64,000 bases of DNA from Dermacentor variabilis (GCF_050947875.1 NW_027460390.1:1674001-1738000); one strand, 5' to 3'. Positions 10,844 to 23,211 are shown, counted from the stretch's first letter. Notes: generated by a model not told the origin, from the letters alone. A program made the numbers and translations.

Positions 10844-12562
10844 GAATAGATGGATGGATGAATGAATGAATGAATGAATGAATGAGTGAATGAATGAATG
10901 AATGAATGAATGAATGAATGAATGAATGAATGAATGAATGAATGTTTATGTAATCTTGAATACAACTTCAAGAAAGGTGCAGGAGCAAAAGGCGCGCAGC
11001 GTCTGACAGGGGCCCTTGTACCCGCAACATACTCGTGTATTATTCATCATTTAGTGGCAGTTCATTGGCAGTGAGCATATTACATATTTTCACACATTGT
11101 ACGTGAGTTTACACAGAAACTTAGAACAACAGAATTTGACAAATTATTGGGTTACAGTTGGTTTACTAATATAGACGGTGAAATAATAAATGTTCCCCTT
11201 TTCCGCCTCCTCCCCTTTCCTCTCCCTGTCCACAAACAGTCAAGTACAGGTTGTACATGTAAATTTACAATAACACGCTCAAATTCCGCATATGGCCATG
11301 AATGTGTGTGTATCCACGTAAAAAAGAAAAAGCAGAAAAGCGATTTATGATATATGTATGTTGCAATAATCACTCTCTTCAACACTGTTAGTAACAATTA
11401 CTTCGCATAGTTTTTGAAGGCATTTCTAGTCATACCGAAATGAATGTTATCTTCTAGCTTATTTAGGATTCTTAGTATTTCGCAGCTGGCTGTTTTTTTA
11501 CCATAATGGGCCCTTGTGTTTAGTGTTCGTTTTATTTTTTGGTCTCATATGGTGAGGAACTTCATTAATGTTTTCGTGTATATATAGTGCATTGTTATGT
11601 ATGTACTGTAGTAGTTTAGAATCATAAACTTCGTAAACATAAACAAATAATGGTAATGTGCTTAGTTGATAACATGGTTCCTCATAGTTTTCATAAATGC
11701 GGAACATCTTCTTTTGGGGAATGATTAGCTTGCTCTAGTTAGATTTGTTGTGGTGCCCCCCCCCCCATACAAATATTCCGTACGATAATCTGAAGTAGAA
11801 CAGTGAAGTGTGTATGTTTTCTTCCAGCACGATAGGTATTAAGTGTACAATTTTATGCAAGCATCCAACAGATCGCGAGAGTTCGGTGGCTAAATTATTA
11901 ATGTGCACATTCCATGAAAGGTGCTCTCGGAACCTAACACCAAGAAACTTTTTCTCCTTAGCCCTGGTTATCTGTTGCCCTTCAAAAGTTAAAACTATTT
12001 CCCTACTTAGTGGTTGGTTAAGCGCACGAAATATTATGCACTTTGTTTTCGCTGTGTTAAGCTGCAGCCTATTTTCCCGGAGCCATGCCGCGAGGGATGC
12101 AAGCTAGCTGTTGGCCCTTCTTACCATGTCTGTTAGATCTGCGGACTTAAAGAAGATGTTAGTATCATCGGCATACATAATAAGTTCAGGAGAGTTGGGT
12201 ATAGTTACAATGTCATTAATGTAAGCAAGAAATAAAAAAGGTCCTAGTACTGACTCCTGTGGAACTCCTTGTGTTAACTTTAGCTTTGATGATGTGGTGT
12301 CCTTTATTTGCACCATTTGATAGCGGTCACTCAAGTAGTTTTTAATGAGCTCTAGTACAACTCCCCGCAACACGTTTCTAGACAGTTTGTGCCGTACGAT
12401 ATTGTACTTTATTGAGTGAAATGCTTTGTTTAAGTCTATATACACACGAAGTGTTACCTCTTACGATCTATGTTTGTATGTATGGTATCTTTAATACAGC
12501 ACAATGCTTCTTCAGTTGATCTGTTTTTTGAAATTCATATTGGCTACTAGACAATATTTTAA
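10844..12562 (-). mobile_element. LINE-a, CR1/L2-like, 5'-truncated (copy A)
   Basis: On the minus strand the reverse transcriptase reads from about 12540. Motif A YIDLNKAFHSIKY, motif B QGVPQESVLGPFLF and motif C MYADDTNIFF (all within 12445-12104) are followed by thumb sequence and a C-terminal part (11707-11498) after several stops and frameshifts. The element ends in a (TTCA)n tail, seen on the plus strand as (GAAT)n at about 10846-10944. Absence of RNase H and the short repeat tail fit the CR1/L2/Jockey group. The endonuclease is absent, as in 5'-truncated insertions. Its 5' end abuts the tail of LINE-b. Confidence 0.8.
10846..10944. repeat. (GAAT)n microsatellite, tail of LINE-a
   Basis: About 24 tetranucleotide units with a few variants. 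The same tail in copy B (42336-42352) is only about four units, so length changed after duplication. Confidence 0.95.
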
Positions 12563-13085
12563 ATCAATCAATCAATGAATCAACCAATCAATCAATCATT
12601 TTTATTTACCGCTTCATAGAGCGGAGGGCATCGGAAGAAAAAGCTCTAGTGAGTAGACTAGGCTTTTCAGCCTATTACAGTCCAGCAGCAAGCCGTGGCG
12701 GTATACACAACCGAGGTACATAAACATAAACATAAGCAAAGAAACAAACATTAAGCTTGTATGCAATTATCGAAAAAAACTGAAAGGCGAAGAAAAACGA
12801 ATATCAAAGACAATTTTCATATTTAAGATTCCAGATATGAATTCTACACGAAGAAAGGATGAAGCTCAGACCTGCAACATGAGATATCAAAACCATTTCA
12901 TGTTAAAACATTTAATACGGAGGGTAAAGTTATTTTCGACATTTGGGCTCCGTAATTCGTGCGTGGCGTTCTTGTTTAAATTTTTTTCCTGAGCTGTAAA
13001 AGACGCACAGAAGCGTATTGGGTTAACTTTGCTATTTCTTTAAGCATCGAGCTATTGTTCTTTACTTCGTATTTCTACCGAAGAA

Positions 13086-15630
13086 CTAGGCATAGTGTAT
13101 AAATAGTAAAAACCGTTGGAATATCAGCAGTTTGGAAGAGCTTTGCGGAAAGTGATCTCTGGCTAAGTTGTGAATGATGCGTAAAGCTTTCTTTTGAAGG
13201 ACGTAGACCTTTTGTAAGGCTGTGTGCGTGGCAGTGCTCCATACGAGTTGACAGTAATTAACTTGTGACACGAGCAAAGATTTGAAGAGCAGCAAATTGA
13301 TATTAGTGCGAAGGACGTGAGTATTACGGTATAAGAGAACAATAAAACGTGAGGCAGCTGAACACACGTGACTGACATGCACATCCCATAGCAACTTTTC
13401 TATAGACCAAACACCAAGGGTTTTGAATGCCGACACAATTTCCATGTTATTGGAGCTATAAGTCAAAGATTCATAGAATAATACATTCTTACCTTTGGGG
13501 CGAGAAATTATCGCTTTTGTTTTGGCCGCATTAATTTCTAATGCATTTAGTTGCGACCAACGCTCGAGTATGACAAGCAGATCGCCAGCTTTTCTGATCA
13601 ATTCGTCAGGATTTTTACCGCTGAAAAAGATATTGGTGAGAACAGCGGATATAACATAAAATGAGTTAACATATATATTTACGATGTCGTTAATATATAA
13701 ATTAAACAAGGAGGGTCCCAGTATACTTCCCTCCGGCACTTCTAACACAGCGTTTGTGGTAAGTACCCATTAACATTAACGCACTGACGTCGACGCGACA
13801 AATAACTCATGAGTTCAAGAGCACGTCCTCAAATCCCATGGCTTTCAAGCCGGGCAAGAAGTATTTTACAATTAAAGCTGTCGAAGGCTTTCTTAAAGTC
13901 AATATAGATGTCTAATACTAATCGTTTTTCCTCAAATTTTCGGAGAATAATTTCTTTCTGCGCAAGCAGCGCCGTTTCAGTCGACCTATTTTTTGTGAAA
14001 CCATGTTGGAAGGGCGTTAGGCCGTTGTGTCACTCAATAAAATGGAAGAGACGAATTAAATTGATCTTATAGACCATTGGAAAAAGCAGGAAGTAAAGAT
14101 AATGGCCTATAATTGGCAACGCTATTTTTATCACCCTTCTTGAAGACCGGGATGACCCTAGCGACTTGCATTTGAAGGGAAAGTGGATGTCGTAAGAGAA
14201 AGGTTGAAAACATGGGTCAGCAGAGGTGCAATCAGGTCGATAACATGTTTAACAGGTAATGTCTTAAAGTCGTCTGCATCCAACGAACTGCTATATTTAA
14301 GGCTCCGAAATGTGGTGGTAACTTTCTGGTTATCGACAGGGGAAAGAAAAACACCGTCGCGGCGACTCCTTGAAAGAAATTGCAACGCTTCTAATAACCC
14401 CCGGATTGGGAATGCCCGAGGAAAGAGTTGTTAAAGGAATTTGCCAGTGATCCACCACACGTCTCTGTTCCGTTGAAAATCATATAATCAGGTATTTCAC
14501 TTTTACCTCCAGGATCAAAAAGAATGGATAGTTGCTCCCAGAGAACTCACTGCGACCACTGTTACGCTGCAAAATGTCACATAATATTGAATCTTAGCAA
14601 CTCTGATGTCCTTGTTTAATTTTTTTCGATCTGCCTTGTATCGCGATGGATTTAAAAGGTCTTTAGTTTTGAAAAAGGTTTTATAAAGCTGGTCTTAAAC
14701 ACCGATGCGTTGAAGCAAAGAAGGGCTTACCGAGGGCTTCAGAATTTTCCTCCGTCTTGATGTTTTTTTTCTTCATTGGGAAGTGCTCTGAATATAACGT
14801 TTTAAATTGATTCATAAATGTTTCATATGCAGTATACTTCATCCCACGACGCATTTTGTATTGCAGCACGAAATGATTGAAGGGCTTTATCGGTGATTGT
14901 CTGGTAGTATAGATCACACAGTAATGGACGCTTAGTGGTTTGTTCCAGCGCACACAGATATAGTGCCATGTGATCACTCGGGTCACAGCAAACAACTCCT
15001 AATTTTGTAAGTGCAACGTTAGTTGCAAATGTGTCAAGAATTGTCGCTGACTGCTGCATAAGACGAGTTAGCAAATTATTCACATTTGAACATGTATTAG
15101 AAGACACTACGACATGAAAGTCAAATCGCAGTGTACTATTGCCCAACATATCGATGGTAAGGTGTCCATTACCGAAAATAGTGTAATTATTTTCAATGAC
15201 GTACTGAAGAAGACCATTTAAGCAATTTAGGAACTCCGATGCAACACCATTTGGAGGACGATAGAAAACAGAAAATACTGTGCGGTTGGAAAGGAGAAAG
15301 AACACTTTGGAACTGGAAGACACAAAAGAAAACTAAGAAATTAAATGGCATTCAAGATCAGAACGGACAAGCACTAAGACTCCACCATCTCGACGTCCAC
15401 TTGGACGGTTAACAAAGTACGTCTGATGCATTGGTAGCGAGAACATTTTTGTCTGCGTACCATGTCTCAGATATCATTATCACGTCAAAGGAAAAACCGA
15501 AACGATTTACCAGCCCAGTAAAGCCATCGAATTTGTTGCACATTGAACGAGAATCGATATGAAAGTATCTAACGGAACAACAAGATAAGAACAGAGAACA
15601 GATGTACCCCTTTATTTGCTCAGGCTTCAT
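13086..15630 (-). pseudogene. LINE-b ORF2 remnant: endonuclease and reverse transcriptase
   Basis: Pieces occur in order on the minus strand. The endonuclease start at 15630-15409 has FHIDSRSMCNKFDGF and VIMISETWY. The endonuclease end at 15323-14823 has VFYRPP, GNGHLTIDML in place of the usual GDFN, and SDHMALYL. The reverse transcriptase start at 14385-14158 has SLDADDFKTLPVK, and the palm and thumb lie at 13748-13086. The palm has EGSILGPSLFNLYINDIV as motif B. The YADD site is destroyed (SAVLTNIFF; SAVDTNMFF in copy B). The C-terminus has VNYCQLVWS and QKKALRII. Stops and frameshifts separate all pieces, so no active enzyme is encoded. Confidence 0.82.
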
Positions 15631-15699
15631 GTAGCCAGCGGACCCCAGAGCACATATTTTTCAGCGAAAATGGGCAAAATACTTCGGCCACAATAAGCC

Positions 15700-16442
15700 G
15701 CTCACGTATCTGCCAGCTCAGTCGCAGGTTCTGCCATCTGGCTTGATGCAGTCATGCAATCTATTTCTGTCATCGATGCAATGCGCAGAACAAGCGTTGA
15801 ATCCCTTCGGTGCGCAAGCACTTTTCCGTTGCTGCTCCAGACATACTTCCAGCCAATAACGTTTTTGACAAGAAATCGTGGCGCTGAGCAACTGCGTGTT
15901 TTTGCGCGTAACGGGTTCATTTATAAACAGGGGCCTTGAGTGGCCTTCATACTCGAGAGACTGAGTCGCAAGGCGAGCCTTCCTGGCTTTAGCTATAATA
16001 GCGTTGCGTTTGGAACGACGAGTAAAGAAATCCAGTAAGGTTATTTGTTCTACCATTTGATGTTTCAACCATGTGGCAAACATCAATATCCAGGTCATCA
16101 ACGGTTTCGCAGAATTTCGAGCCAATAACATCGATAGCTGCGGTTGCATTACAGCCGTCATGCAGATCCTCCACCTCAATGTTGTTCAATATCTGGTACT
16201 GCTGAAGTTCGTCTATCTTAATTTGCAGTCTCTAGTTTTCGTGCTCAAGCTGTGTGTGTCCTTTTTCCCACAAACTTCTTCATATCCAGCTTCAGCTCCT
16301 TAATATCTCTCTCAACTATAGACACGCTGTCGCTTGTGTCCGAACAGTACTTTATACTTTCCTTGAGGGAGCGAATTTCAAGGCGAAGTTCCTTTCGGAA
16401 TTCCTCAAACTGCTTCACAATTTCCTTCATTTCTTTAGACAC
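15700..16442 (-). pseudogene. LINE-b ORF1 remnant: coiled coil and C-terminal nucleic-acid-binding region
   Basis: The minus-strand piece at 16442-16245 (MSKEMKEIVKQFEEFRKELR start) is a clear coiled coil of about 60 residues with regular Leu/Ile/Val spacing. A second piece at 16189-15989 continues in another frame. A third at 16179-15718 includes YEGHSRPLFINEPVTRKNTQ, resembling the FINEHLT motif found in the C-terminal domain of many arthropod LINE ORF1 proteins. Order and spacing upstream of ORF2 support ORF1. At least two frameshifts are present. Copy B has the same three-piece pattern. Confidence 0.65.
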
Positions 16443-16611
16443 AGTTCACAATACACAGCCCACAGGCACCACAACAACACACTCAGAAGCTGTGTTAGGA
16501 AGCGGTGTTTTAGGGGCAGGCAATAAGCAAAGAGCAGTATTCTCACCCGCAAAAAACGCAAGAAAGCGGTTTAGTTCCGTCCAAGGAGCACACCGCTGCT
16601 GAACTAACAGG

Positions 16612-17079
16612 TTGTTCAGGACCTCTTGCACTCGTGCGCGACAAAGCACAACTTGACAACGGCGTACCACCCACAGACCAACGGCATCGCAGAGCGGCTT
16701 AATAGGAGATGCGCTTGCTATTTATGTTTCTGCAGACCATCATGACAAGGACGTCGCTCTGCCCATCATGACATTTGCCTATAATTCCTCCCGACATGAC
16801 TGTGTGGGTTTTTTCTCCGTTTTATCTCTTGTACGGAAGAGACTCCATGCTGCCATCTGACACGCTCCTTCCCGCCGCTCTTGACGCGTCGCTAGAATGC
16901 GCCGGTGACGCCATCTTCAGAGCTGTAGAAGCTCGTCAGATTGCCTGCCTGCGCCTCCCCGCTTCATAGGAAAAGCAACGACGCTTCTATAATGCCCGCC
17001 ACCACGATATGCCCACTTCAACCACGGTGAAATGGTTTTCTTTGGACACCGGCGAGTTGGCCTTTGCGAAAAGTTGATT
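16612..17079 (+). pseudogene. gypsy-type integrase C-terminal piece (copy A)
   Basis: The plus strand reads VQDLLHSCATKHNLTTAYHP followed by QTNGIAERLNR, the conserved core around the catalytic Glu of Ty3/gypsy integrases. In another frame SPFYLLYGRDSMLPSDTLLP follows (about 16809-16880), then ARQIACLRLPAS and a GELAFAK tail. Frameshifts and stops break it. Both ends are cut by LINEs: LINE-b to the left and LINE-c to the right. No reverse transcriptase, gag or confirmed long terminal repeat is present nearby. Confidence 0.8.
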
Positions 17080-18910
17080 TCGCATTCATTCATTTCATTT
17101 TTATTTATTTTTCGTCCTTACGTGAATTGTACAAAGAACTGTTGGACCCGTAGCCAAAGGCTAGTGTGGGCCCGTACTCAATATACACACATTAGCAGCT
17201 ACAAAATTTAGTACATGTCTACTTCCTAGTGATAAAATTTAAACAGTTTAGCAATCACACACACACGTGCAACCAACAAAAGAATGCAGTAGATGCAGTA
17301 ACACGTACGTTGACCGCACATGTTACGAGAGACTGGTAAGTTAAAATTTATATTTGTTGGATTCCTTGTAATACGCTTAGATATGATGAACAAGTCTGGC
17401 AACAACGAATGACTTCCGTGTAGAATGTTGTTAATCAAAATCGCAACTTTCATTTCGGATGCCAGGAGAAATGATAGTATGCCCAGATGGCTGACTAGCA
17501 TGGTGTTGTCATGAGGGTTTGTGTAGGTTATAAACGCAAGGCCCTTTTTTGTAACCGAATAAGCGGATCTGCGTAGGTTCACCGCAGTATACGATGTGGC
17601 AATGGAAGAGAGAAAAGTAGATAATCTTAAGTATGTAAAGAATAAATTCCGCTCTACCTTTAATTAGTACATAGCAAGCAGGAGCTAATTTCGAGCATAT
17701 ACTGGATATATGTGGTCTCCATTTTAGGTTGCAATGTAATAACACTCCTAAGTATTTTACGGCGTCTAACTTCTCTATAGTACCAGCTTCAAGATAAATT
17801 TTCGCGCCTGTTGTGTCATGTTTAGAATATCGGGAGTGGAATACCAAGTGTTTAGTTTTATCTCCGTTTAGTGTTAATTTATTCCACCTACGTAAACCAA
17901 GTTGATATGTTTGATAACTCGCAATTTATACTGCTCTGCAATTGATTAAGGCATTTACCTGGAAATATTAGTGTGGTATTGTCATCGTAAATAACCGCTT
18001 TTGATGATATTAGTGCTGATGGAAGGTCATTAGCATGTAACGAGAACAGTATGGGGCCCAAAATTGATCCCTGTGGAACACCTGTAACAATAGCGTTATA
18101 CTGAAAGGAAAAGGGGCCACGACTTGCATATTGCTTACCTCCGCTTAAGTAGGTACAAAAGAGGTTCATAGTAGTTTCGTTAAAACCGTAGACCTGTATT
18201 TTTTTTAGAAGTACGGAGCTAATCACTGTGTCGAAGGCTTTATTTAAATCTAAAAATGTTCCTACCGCAAATTCATTTTTGCGCAGCGTTGTGTTTATGA
18301 GTTAGTTCTAGCACTGCTGATGATGTTGATCGATTGGCTCAGAATCAATGTTGGGAATCTGTAAGAAGCTTGTTTGCGTTTAGGTAGTGTTTTAATTGAG
18401 CCGCAATGACCTTCTCAAATACAGTATTTATATTGCTGACCACAGAGATAGCTCGATAGCTTCCAGGGTCATTGATGTCACCACCTTTACGCAGAGGAGA
18501 AACTCTTCCGATCTTTAAAATGTCAGGGTATGTGCCTGGGCTGGTGCACTGGTGCACAAGCACTGGTGCAAGAACATCAATGTCTTCTTTCAAAGCTTCT
18601 ACAGTAATGCCATCGTAACAAGCAGCTTTGTAGCAAGACATGCCATAATATAGTCTAGGTTACAGTATGCTTGTCCACTTGCTCCAAGCAAAACGTACTA
18701 GGGATGACCGGGATATTGAAATTGTTCTTACTGGCTGGAATACAATCAGCTAACTCTGGACCAATGCTAGTAAAGTATACCTTAAAGGTTTTGGCATATT
18801 TGGCATCAACCTGTTCAGGGGTGATTTGCTTTTTAACCGGCTCATCAATTACACCTCTTACAACCTCCCATATTTTTTTTAGTATTGCATTGTGCTTGTT
18901 GCATTAACAA
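17080..18910 (-). mobile_element. LINE-c, CR1/L2-like, 5'-truncated (copy A)
   Basis: Minus-strand reverse transcriptase pieces lie at 18641-18345 (YKAACYDGITVEALK, GRVSPLRKGGDINDPGSYRA), 18226-17888 (VTGVPQGSILGPILF, then AVIYDDNTTLIF at the YADD position), 17847-17509 (KYLGVLLHCNLKWRPHI) and 17582-17226 (C-terminus). The 3' end at about 17080-17110 has an AATG-rich tail. Stops and frameshifts separate the pieces. The element has no endonuclease in view. It is the third minus-strand LINE in a row here and occupies the same place in copy B (48500-50330). Confidence 0.8.
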
Positions 18911-19290
18911 AGTGTTGTATTCTTTTTTTCCGCCTCCGGATTACGGCCATGACGTGGTCACGTGACATGGTCCTGGCCCGTACCGTGTCTTGCGCCAAGT
19001 GCCCAATGTCCCATGTGAAATCACGCCTCTCGATTCCACCACGTCTCGACCTTCCGCCGATGTCGTCAACGTCACCCGCCTCAAGCGATGCCACTCGGGC
19101 GATCGAGCGAGCACCGGGATGGCGCATTCACCGCCGGAGCCCACGTGACCAAGCACAGCCAGAGATGAAGCTTAGGACAGAAGTCGACGACGCTCGATGA
19201 TGTAGCGCGGACTGGCTTCCAGATTGTGTGCCAGTGAATACTTTGTAAATACCCCGTAAATATATATTAAACCTCTCTTCTCCCCGCAAC
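18911..19290 (+). other. possible gypsy long-terminal-repeat remnant
   Basis: The stretch 19201-19290 starts TGTAGCGCGGACTGG, carries an AT-rich polyadenylation-like region (TAAATATATATTAAA) and ends CCCCGCAACA, the TG...CA layout of a long terminal repeat. It lies just beyond LINE-c, which splits it from the gypsy integrase piece on the same strand. Copy B has the same at about 50608-50702. The left limit and any second copy of the repeat cannot be seen, so this is tentative. Confidence 0.35.
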
Positions 19291-21670
19291 AATACACGTT
19301 ATCCCAGTCCTCCGCATACAATGTTCTCAAGGCATGTACGCCTCATGCAGTAACGCATGCGGCACAGTTGCTGTAACATCCTATTTTTTATGGAACTCGT
19401 GCGGGCTGCTTTACGCTGCTTAAAATTTCGCTATGAAGTTCTCATGCGTCTGCTATCTTTTTCTGCGCTGTTATTGCTTATAGGATTCTGGCAATACCAT
19501 AATTGTCGAACTGGCATCCGCAAGGAGGTAAGAAAACGACGTGAAAGCATTCGGTGTTTGTTAGGTGTGGTCCAACATTATAACACTGCAAAGCATATCC
19601 GGGTACGCAGCAGTTGCCCTTGTCCATCGACATCGCGGCTTTCAGCTGTCGCTACAGCGTAGCGGCCCGTGATCCTAGAGACACTGCAACTGGCGTACTG
19701 CGAAGTTTCCTCTCGATTTCAGCCAAGCTGTACACTCCACGCAGAAGTTAACATGCGTAGGAAACCCGCATTCAGTTTACTACATTGTAAAAGGCACCGG
19801 TCGCCAAGGGCAGAGACCAAAACACCTGACGTTGGCAGCTGACGGTGGTAGCCACCAGGTAGAATAGGCGACGGAATGTGTGATGTATAGGACACCACCT
19901 ATCATTTCGCCTTTTCTGATGGGGAAATTCGCAATCGTGGAAAATTCGTCTTGCACTTGAGCCAATATGGTCCTTCTTGATTCTCGCGCTGTTTTTTCCA
20001 GTCTGAACTGTAAAGAATCGAAGGAGAATTGACAGAACGTCCAAAACATGTTCTGTATTCACCTTTCGGCGATAAAAAAGTCAATATTCCGCACTCGTGC
20101 CATTGGGTATTTAAATGAAGCCAGCAAGACAGCATCTGCGGAGTTCCCGAAAAGTGAAAACCATGCGTAAGATTGTGCTGTTTAAATGTGGACCACACTC
20201 TCCGCCGTCATCATTTGGTACTCGTTTGCGCTGCCGCACATGTACGGAGGCTACCCTACAAGGGCTAAGTCATGGATTTATATAAATACAAGTTACGACT
20301 ATCAATTCGCGCTTGTTTGGAAGTTAGACTTTGTATGATCACTATCGTAAACAAGCTGGACAATCTCGTTACCAACTCTGTCTTCCTTCCATCGGCGGCC
20401 CACGTTGTGTCCTGCGAAAAAAAAAGAACAAGCGCTATTCACATCATTTAAAATCAGGAATAGAACAAAAAACAAGCTCGGAAGAAAGACTCGTCGTTCT
20501 TGTGTCTCGTGTCTTGCGTTTTTCTCCGCCCCTGTTCATTTCGCTTTCGCTAATTGTGCACCGATAACGACTTGCCCACTCACCGTTGTCGCAACGCAAA
20601 TTTAAAAATCGCTCGCATTTGAGCGCGAGCCTTGAGTTCGCGGAAATTCTATTCTTCGTCGTTTTTGGTTCCGTCGCGCAGTCAACCTCGCGCCTCGCGA
20701 AGGAATCCCGAGACAGCGTGCCACGGGCAAGGCGTGCCCACAGAATCGCGCAGATGATCGTGCGAACCACGCGACCGAAGATCCAGCACCTTGGCTCCAC
20801 GGATTTCACCCAACACTGCGTCCAAACCTAGAAGCGGCGCAACTACGCGGTGGATGATGCCAAAGGACCTGACGCCACGGCAAAGCTCCAACGGAAGCGT
20901 AAGACCCTTACTTTGCTCGCTGCTTCGTCGGTCAAGGGGGCAACGAAAACCTTTCTCACACGCCGTGCTGGCTTAGCTGCTATATCGCCCCCTGCTTCTC
21001 AGCACGAGGTCGTGGATTCGATTTTTTCCTCGAGGTATAGCGTACTATAATGATAGCCGCGTTGCTACTGTCGTACACGGGGAAGATATTTCGGAATAAA
21101 TGCAAGTGCGAACAAGAGAAAATAATCGCAACACCCGTTCTATTTAACAATATACAGCTGAGTATTATCTGCACTCGTTCCGTAGACGGTGCTTAAGCAT
21201 GTTGTCGCCCCAAATTCACACTGCGGTGAATTAATTAGACTATAGTTAAACATGAATGTGAAGCTGGGAATGCAATAACGTGGCCTAGTACATTTCAAAT
21301 TGTTCGCGTTTGAATTTGTGCTGTTATACCTAAGAATATAGACATGGCTGACGCCAAGAACGTATGACGTTCCAGCAGGACACGGAAAAACACAGAAATA
21401 TACCGTATCGTGTGATCTTTTGCCTTTTTCACTTCACATACCCCTATAGCGTACGTGTATATACAACGCAGCGATATGTATTGACGTACTGAAAGGCCTA
21501 ACCGACAATTTGACGCTTCCTGAATAGAGCAGGCATATTCACAGCTAATACCCAAACTTGAAGCTTTACTTACCGGTATTCATTCGGTGTTGAAAATGTT
21601 CTTTTATATAGAAAAATGCAGCTAAGGTTTTGCTTTGGGAAATGACGTTGACATTGTGCTTGAAGAAATG
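19291..21670. other. long conserved block without recognised gene (copy A)
   Basis: The block matches about 50703-53085 of copy B along its length. Open frames up to about 120 codons exist on both strands but none shows a domain I recognise, and most are disrupted differently in the two copies. A frame at 20284-20420 and one at 20586-20831 are moderately protein-like but have no clear splice sites. Decayed transposon or intronic sequence of the downstream LRR-like gene are both possible. Confidence 0.4.
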
Positions 21671-21709
21671 ATAGTTTTTGATGCTCGAGCGTCGGTTGTC
21701 ACAATTCAG

Positions 21710-21893
21710 CGGCAGTGGAGCGCAGGCTACGAGACATTCTCTGGCATTCGAAACTGTCCCCGAGAAGGACTACGTAGACATCGCTTTGGTTTGCTGCGGC
21801 ACATTGCACGATTTCACTCGCATCCGCGTGGTTCTCGCTCTTCATATGGGTAACGCCAGTGATAGTTGCGAAACTAACGCCTCACTGCCGTAA
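21710..21893 (+). pseudogene. possible upstream exon of the LRR-like gene (copy A)
   Basis: One frame from about 21727 reads TRHSLAFETVPEKDYVDIAL then VCCGTLHDFTRIRVVLALHM, which resembles an LRR-type helix and strand. It is preceded by GAGCGCAG (possible acceptor) and contains ATGGGTAACG (possible donor at about 21847). Copy B (about 53140-53310) keeps the frame but has a TGA within it. It lies 260 bases upstream of the better supported exon at 22154. The exon assignment is inference only. Confidence 0.3.
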
Positions 21894-22153
21894 AATACAG
21901 CATCTAAGTAGAGAAGCTGCACATCGTGATGTCACGAGCACCCCGCCGGCTGCCGTCAGTTTCAGTATAAGCAAGCTAGTTTAAAGAAAAAACTGTATAC
22001 ACGCCTACTTTCTGTAATTATGAGGTGAATATTAGGCTAATTTCATACTGTTACTTGGTGTACTTACTCTTCAAAGAGACACAAACCATGCCTTAGCGAT
22101 GTGCTATGTGAACAGCAGAGTGTAGTAACTGCACGACAGCTGTTTTTCCACAG

Positions 22154-23135
22154 GTCTGCAAGATGGGACCACGGAGCAGCCGCTTACGAGTGTCCGTTCA
22201 GTGCTCGGTTGGCAGCTGTCCCAGCGTGTGCCGGTCGGTCAACCAGCTCTTCTCCTACATTCGCTCCGTGCGTTGCATCTTGGGCCATCACCGCGTGGAC
22301 CTCGACAAGTCCTGCACGACCAGCGCAGTCGATGCGCGCTTCAACCTTGCGCAGCTGACCCTATGGAACAACTTCCTGTGGGTCATCATCATCGAGCTAC
22401 GCGAAGGACGGCTGGCCCTGGCTTGCCTGAGCAGACGCGTGGTTCCTTTGGCCTTCGGCAAGCAGCGTAGGCGCTCGTTCATTCTGGTTAACTGGTCGCT
22501 GGTGGAGCACCACTCCATCGAGGTCGTGGAGTTGTGCGAGCCCTGCATGTCGCCAAAGCAGTTCCTGTCACGGGACGGCCTCGAGCTTAGCGAACACCTG
22601 AGGCACGCCAGGCTCTGCTACCACCTGCTGGACTACCCGACGAGGGACCTGATGGACGCGCTCCGCTGCACAGTGACCACGCTCGACGCGCTGGAGATCG
22701 TGGGAGTGAGCATTCTGCGCGGGCTGCCAGACAGGTGCGACGTCATGCTCGCGCTCGTCTGCCACGAGAACTAGAGCGACGTGCCCGAGGCTCAGGCGTT
22801 GATGCGCTGATGCGCGTGCTACGCGGCAGCGCCAGATCCACGTCCAGGAGCTGTTCCCGAGGGCCGACTCCTGCTACGTGCTGGCCGACCTCGTGTCCTG
22901 CGTCGCAGTCATTGAGGAGCTCGTCGTGAGCCCCTGTTAGACATGCACGTAGGGGACGCTGCAAGGTTTCGCGGCGTTCTTCGTACAACTCGCCGGAAGG
23001 CGCGCGAAGCTCGAGACACTCGAGAAGTACAGCTTTGAAGCGAACGAGTTGGACCTCGGAGACTTCTCCATTGCCCTGAGCGAATTGCTCGGTGGCCTGG
23101 CGCATTCGGATGCTTTTGCTGGTCAGCGCTAGACT
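22154..23135 (+). pseudogene. LRR-like protein gene remnant, last exon(s) (copy A)
   Basis: An open frame starts right after a good acceptor (CTGTTTTTCCACAG, ending 22153) and runs 207 codons to a TAG at 22772-22774. It has leucine-rich stretches such as LDALEIVGVSILRGLPDRCD. Coding-like sequence continues in another frame: IHVQELFPRADSCYVLADLV from about 22835, then GTLQGFAAFFVQLAGRR and LETLEKYSFEANELDLGDFS to about 23127. Stops lie at 22937-22939 and 22946-22948. AATAAA follows at 23212-23217. The gene looks like a host LRR (ribonuclease-inhibitor-like) gene, not a transposon. The exact family is not recognised. The TAG at 22772 is shared by copy B, so decay began before duplication. Confidence 0.5.
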
Positions 23136-23211
23136 CTCGTGATTTGAAAGGCGTATTAAAGGGTTTTCTTTTGCTACTTTGGCCACTATTGATGGATGAG
23201 TGATGTGGCAC

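Larger units (their letters stand above)
12563..16611 (-). mobile_element. LINE-b, CR1/L2-like, near full length, broken (copy A)
   Basis: On the minus strand the element runs from a 5' region near 16611, through ORF1 (about 16442-15700) and ORF2 (about 15630-13086), to a (ATTG)n tail at 12563-12598. Both ORFs carry many stops and frameshifts. The 5' end meets gypsy integrase sequence that reads on from the junction, so LINE-b probably inserted into a gypsy element. The same arrangement in copy B shows that the insertion is older than the duplication. Confidence 0.82.

Noticed and set aside
19902..20198. Minus-strand frames of about 90-100 codons, also present near 51181-51679
   Set aside because: Present in both copies but in shifting frames with no recognised domain, so I could not support a gene call.
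20586..20831. Overlapping plus and minus open frames
   Set aside because: Several frames on both strands are equally open because of G+C-rich sequence; no domain could be chosen.
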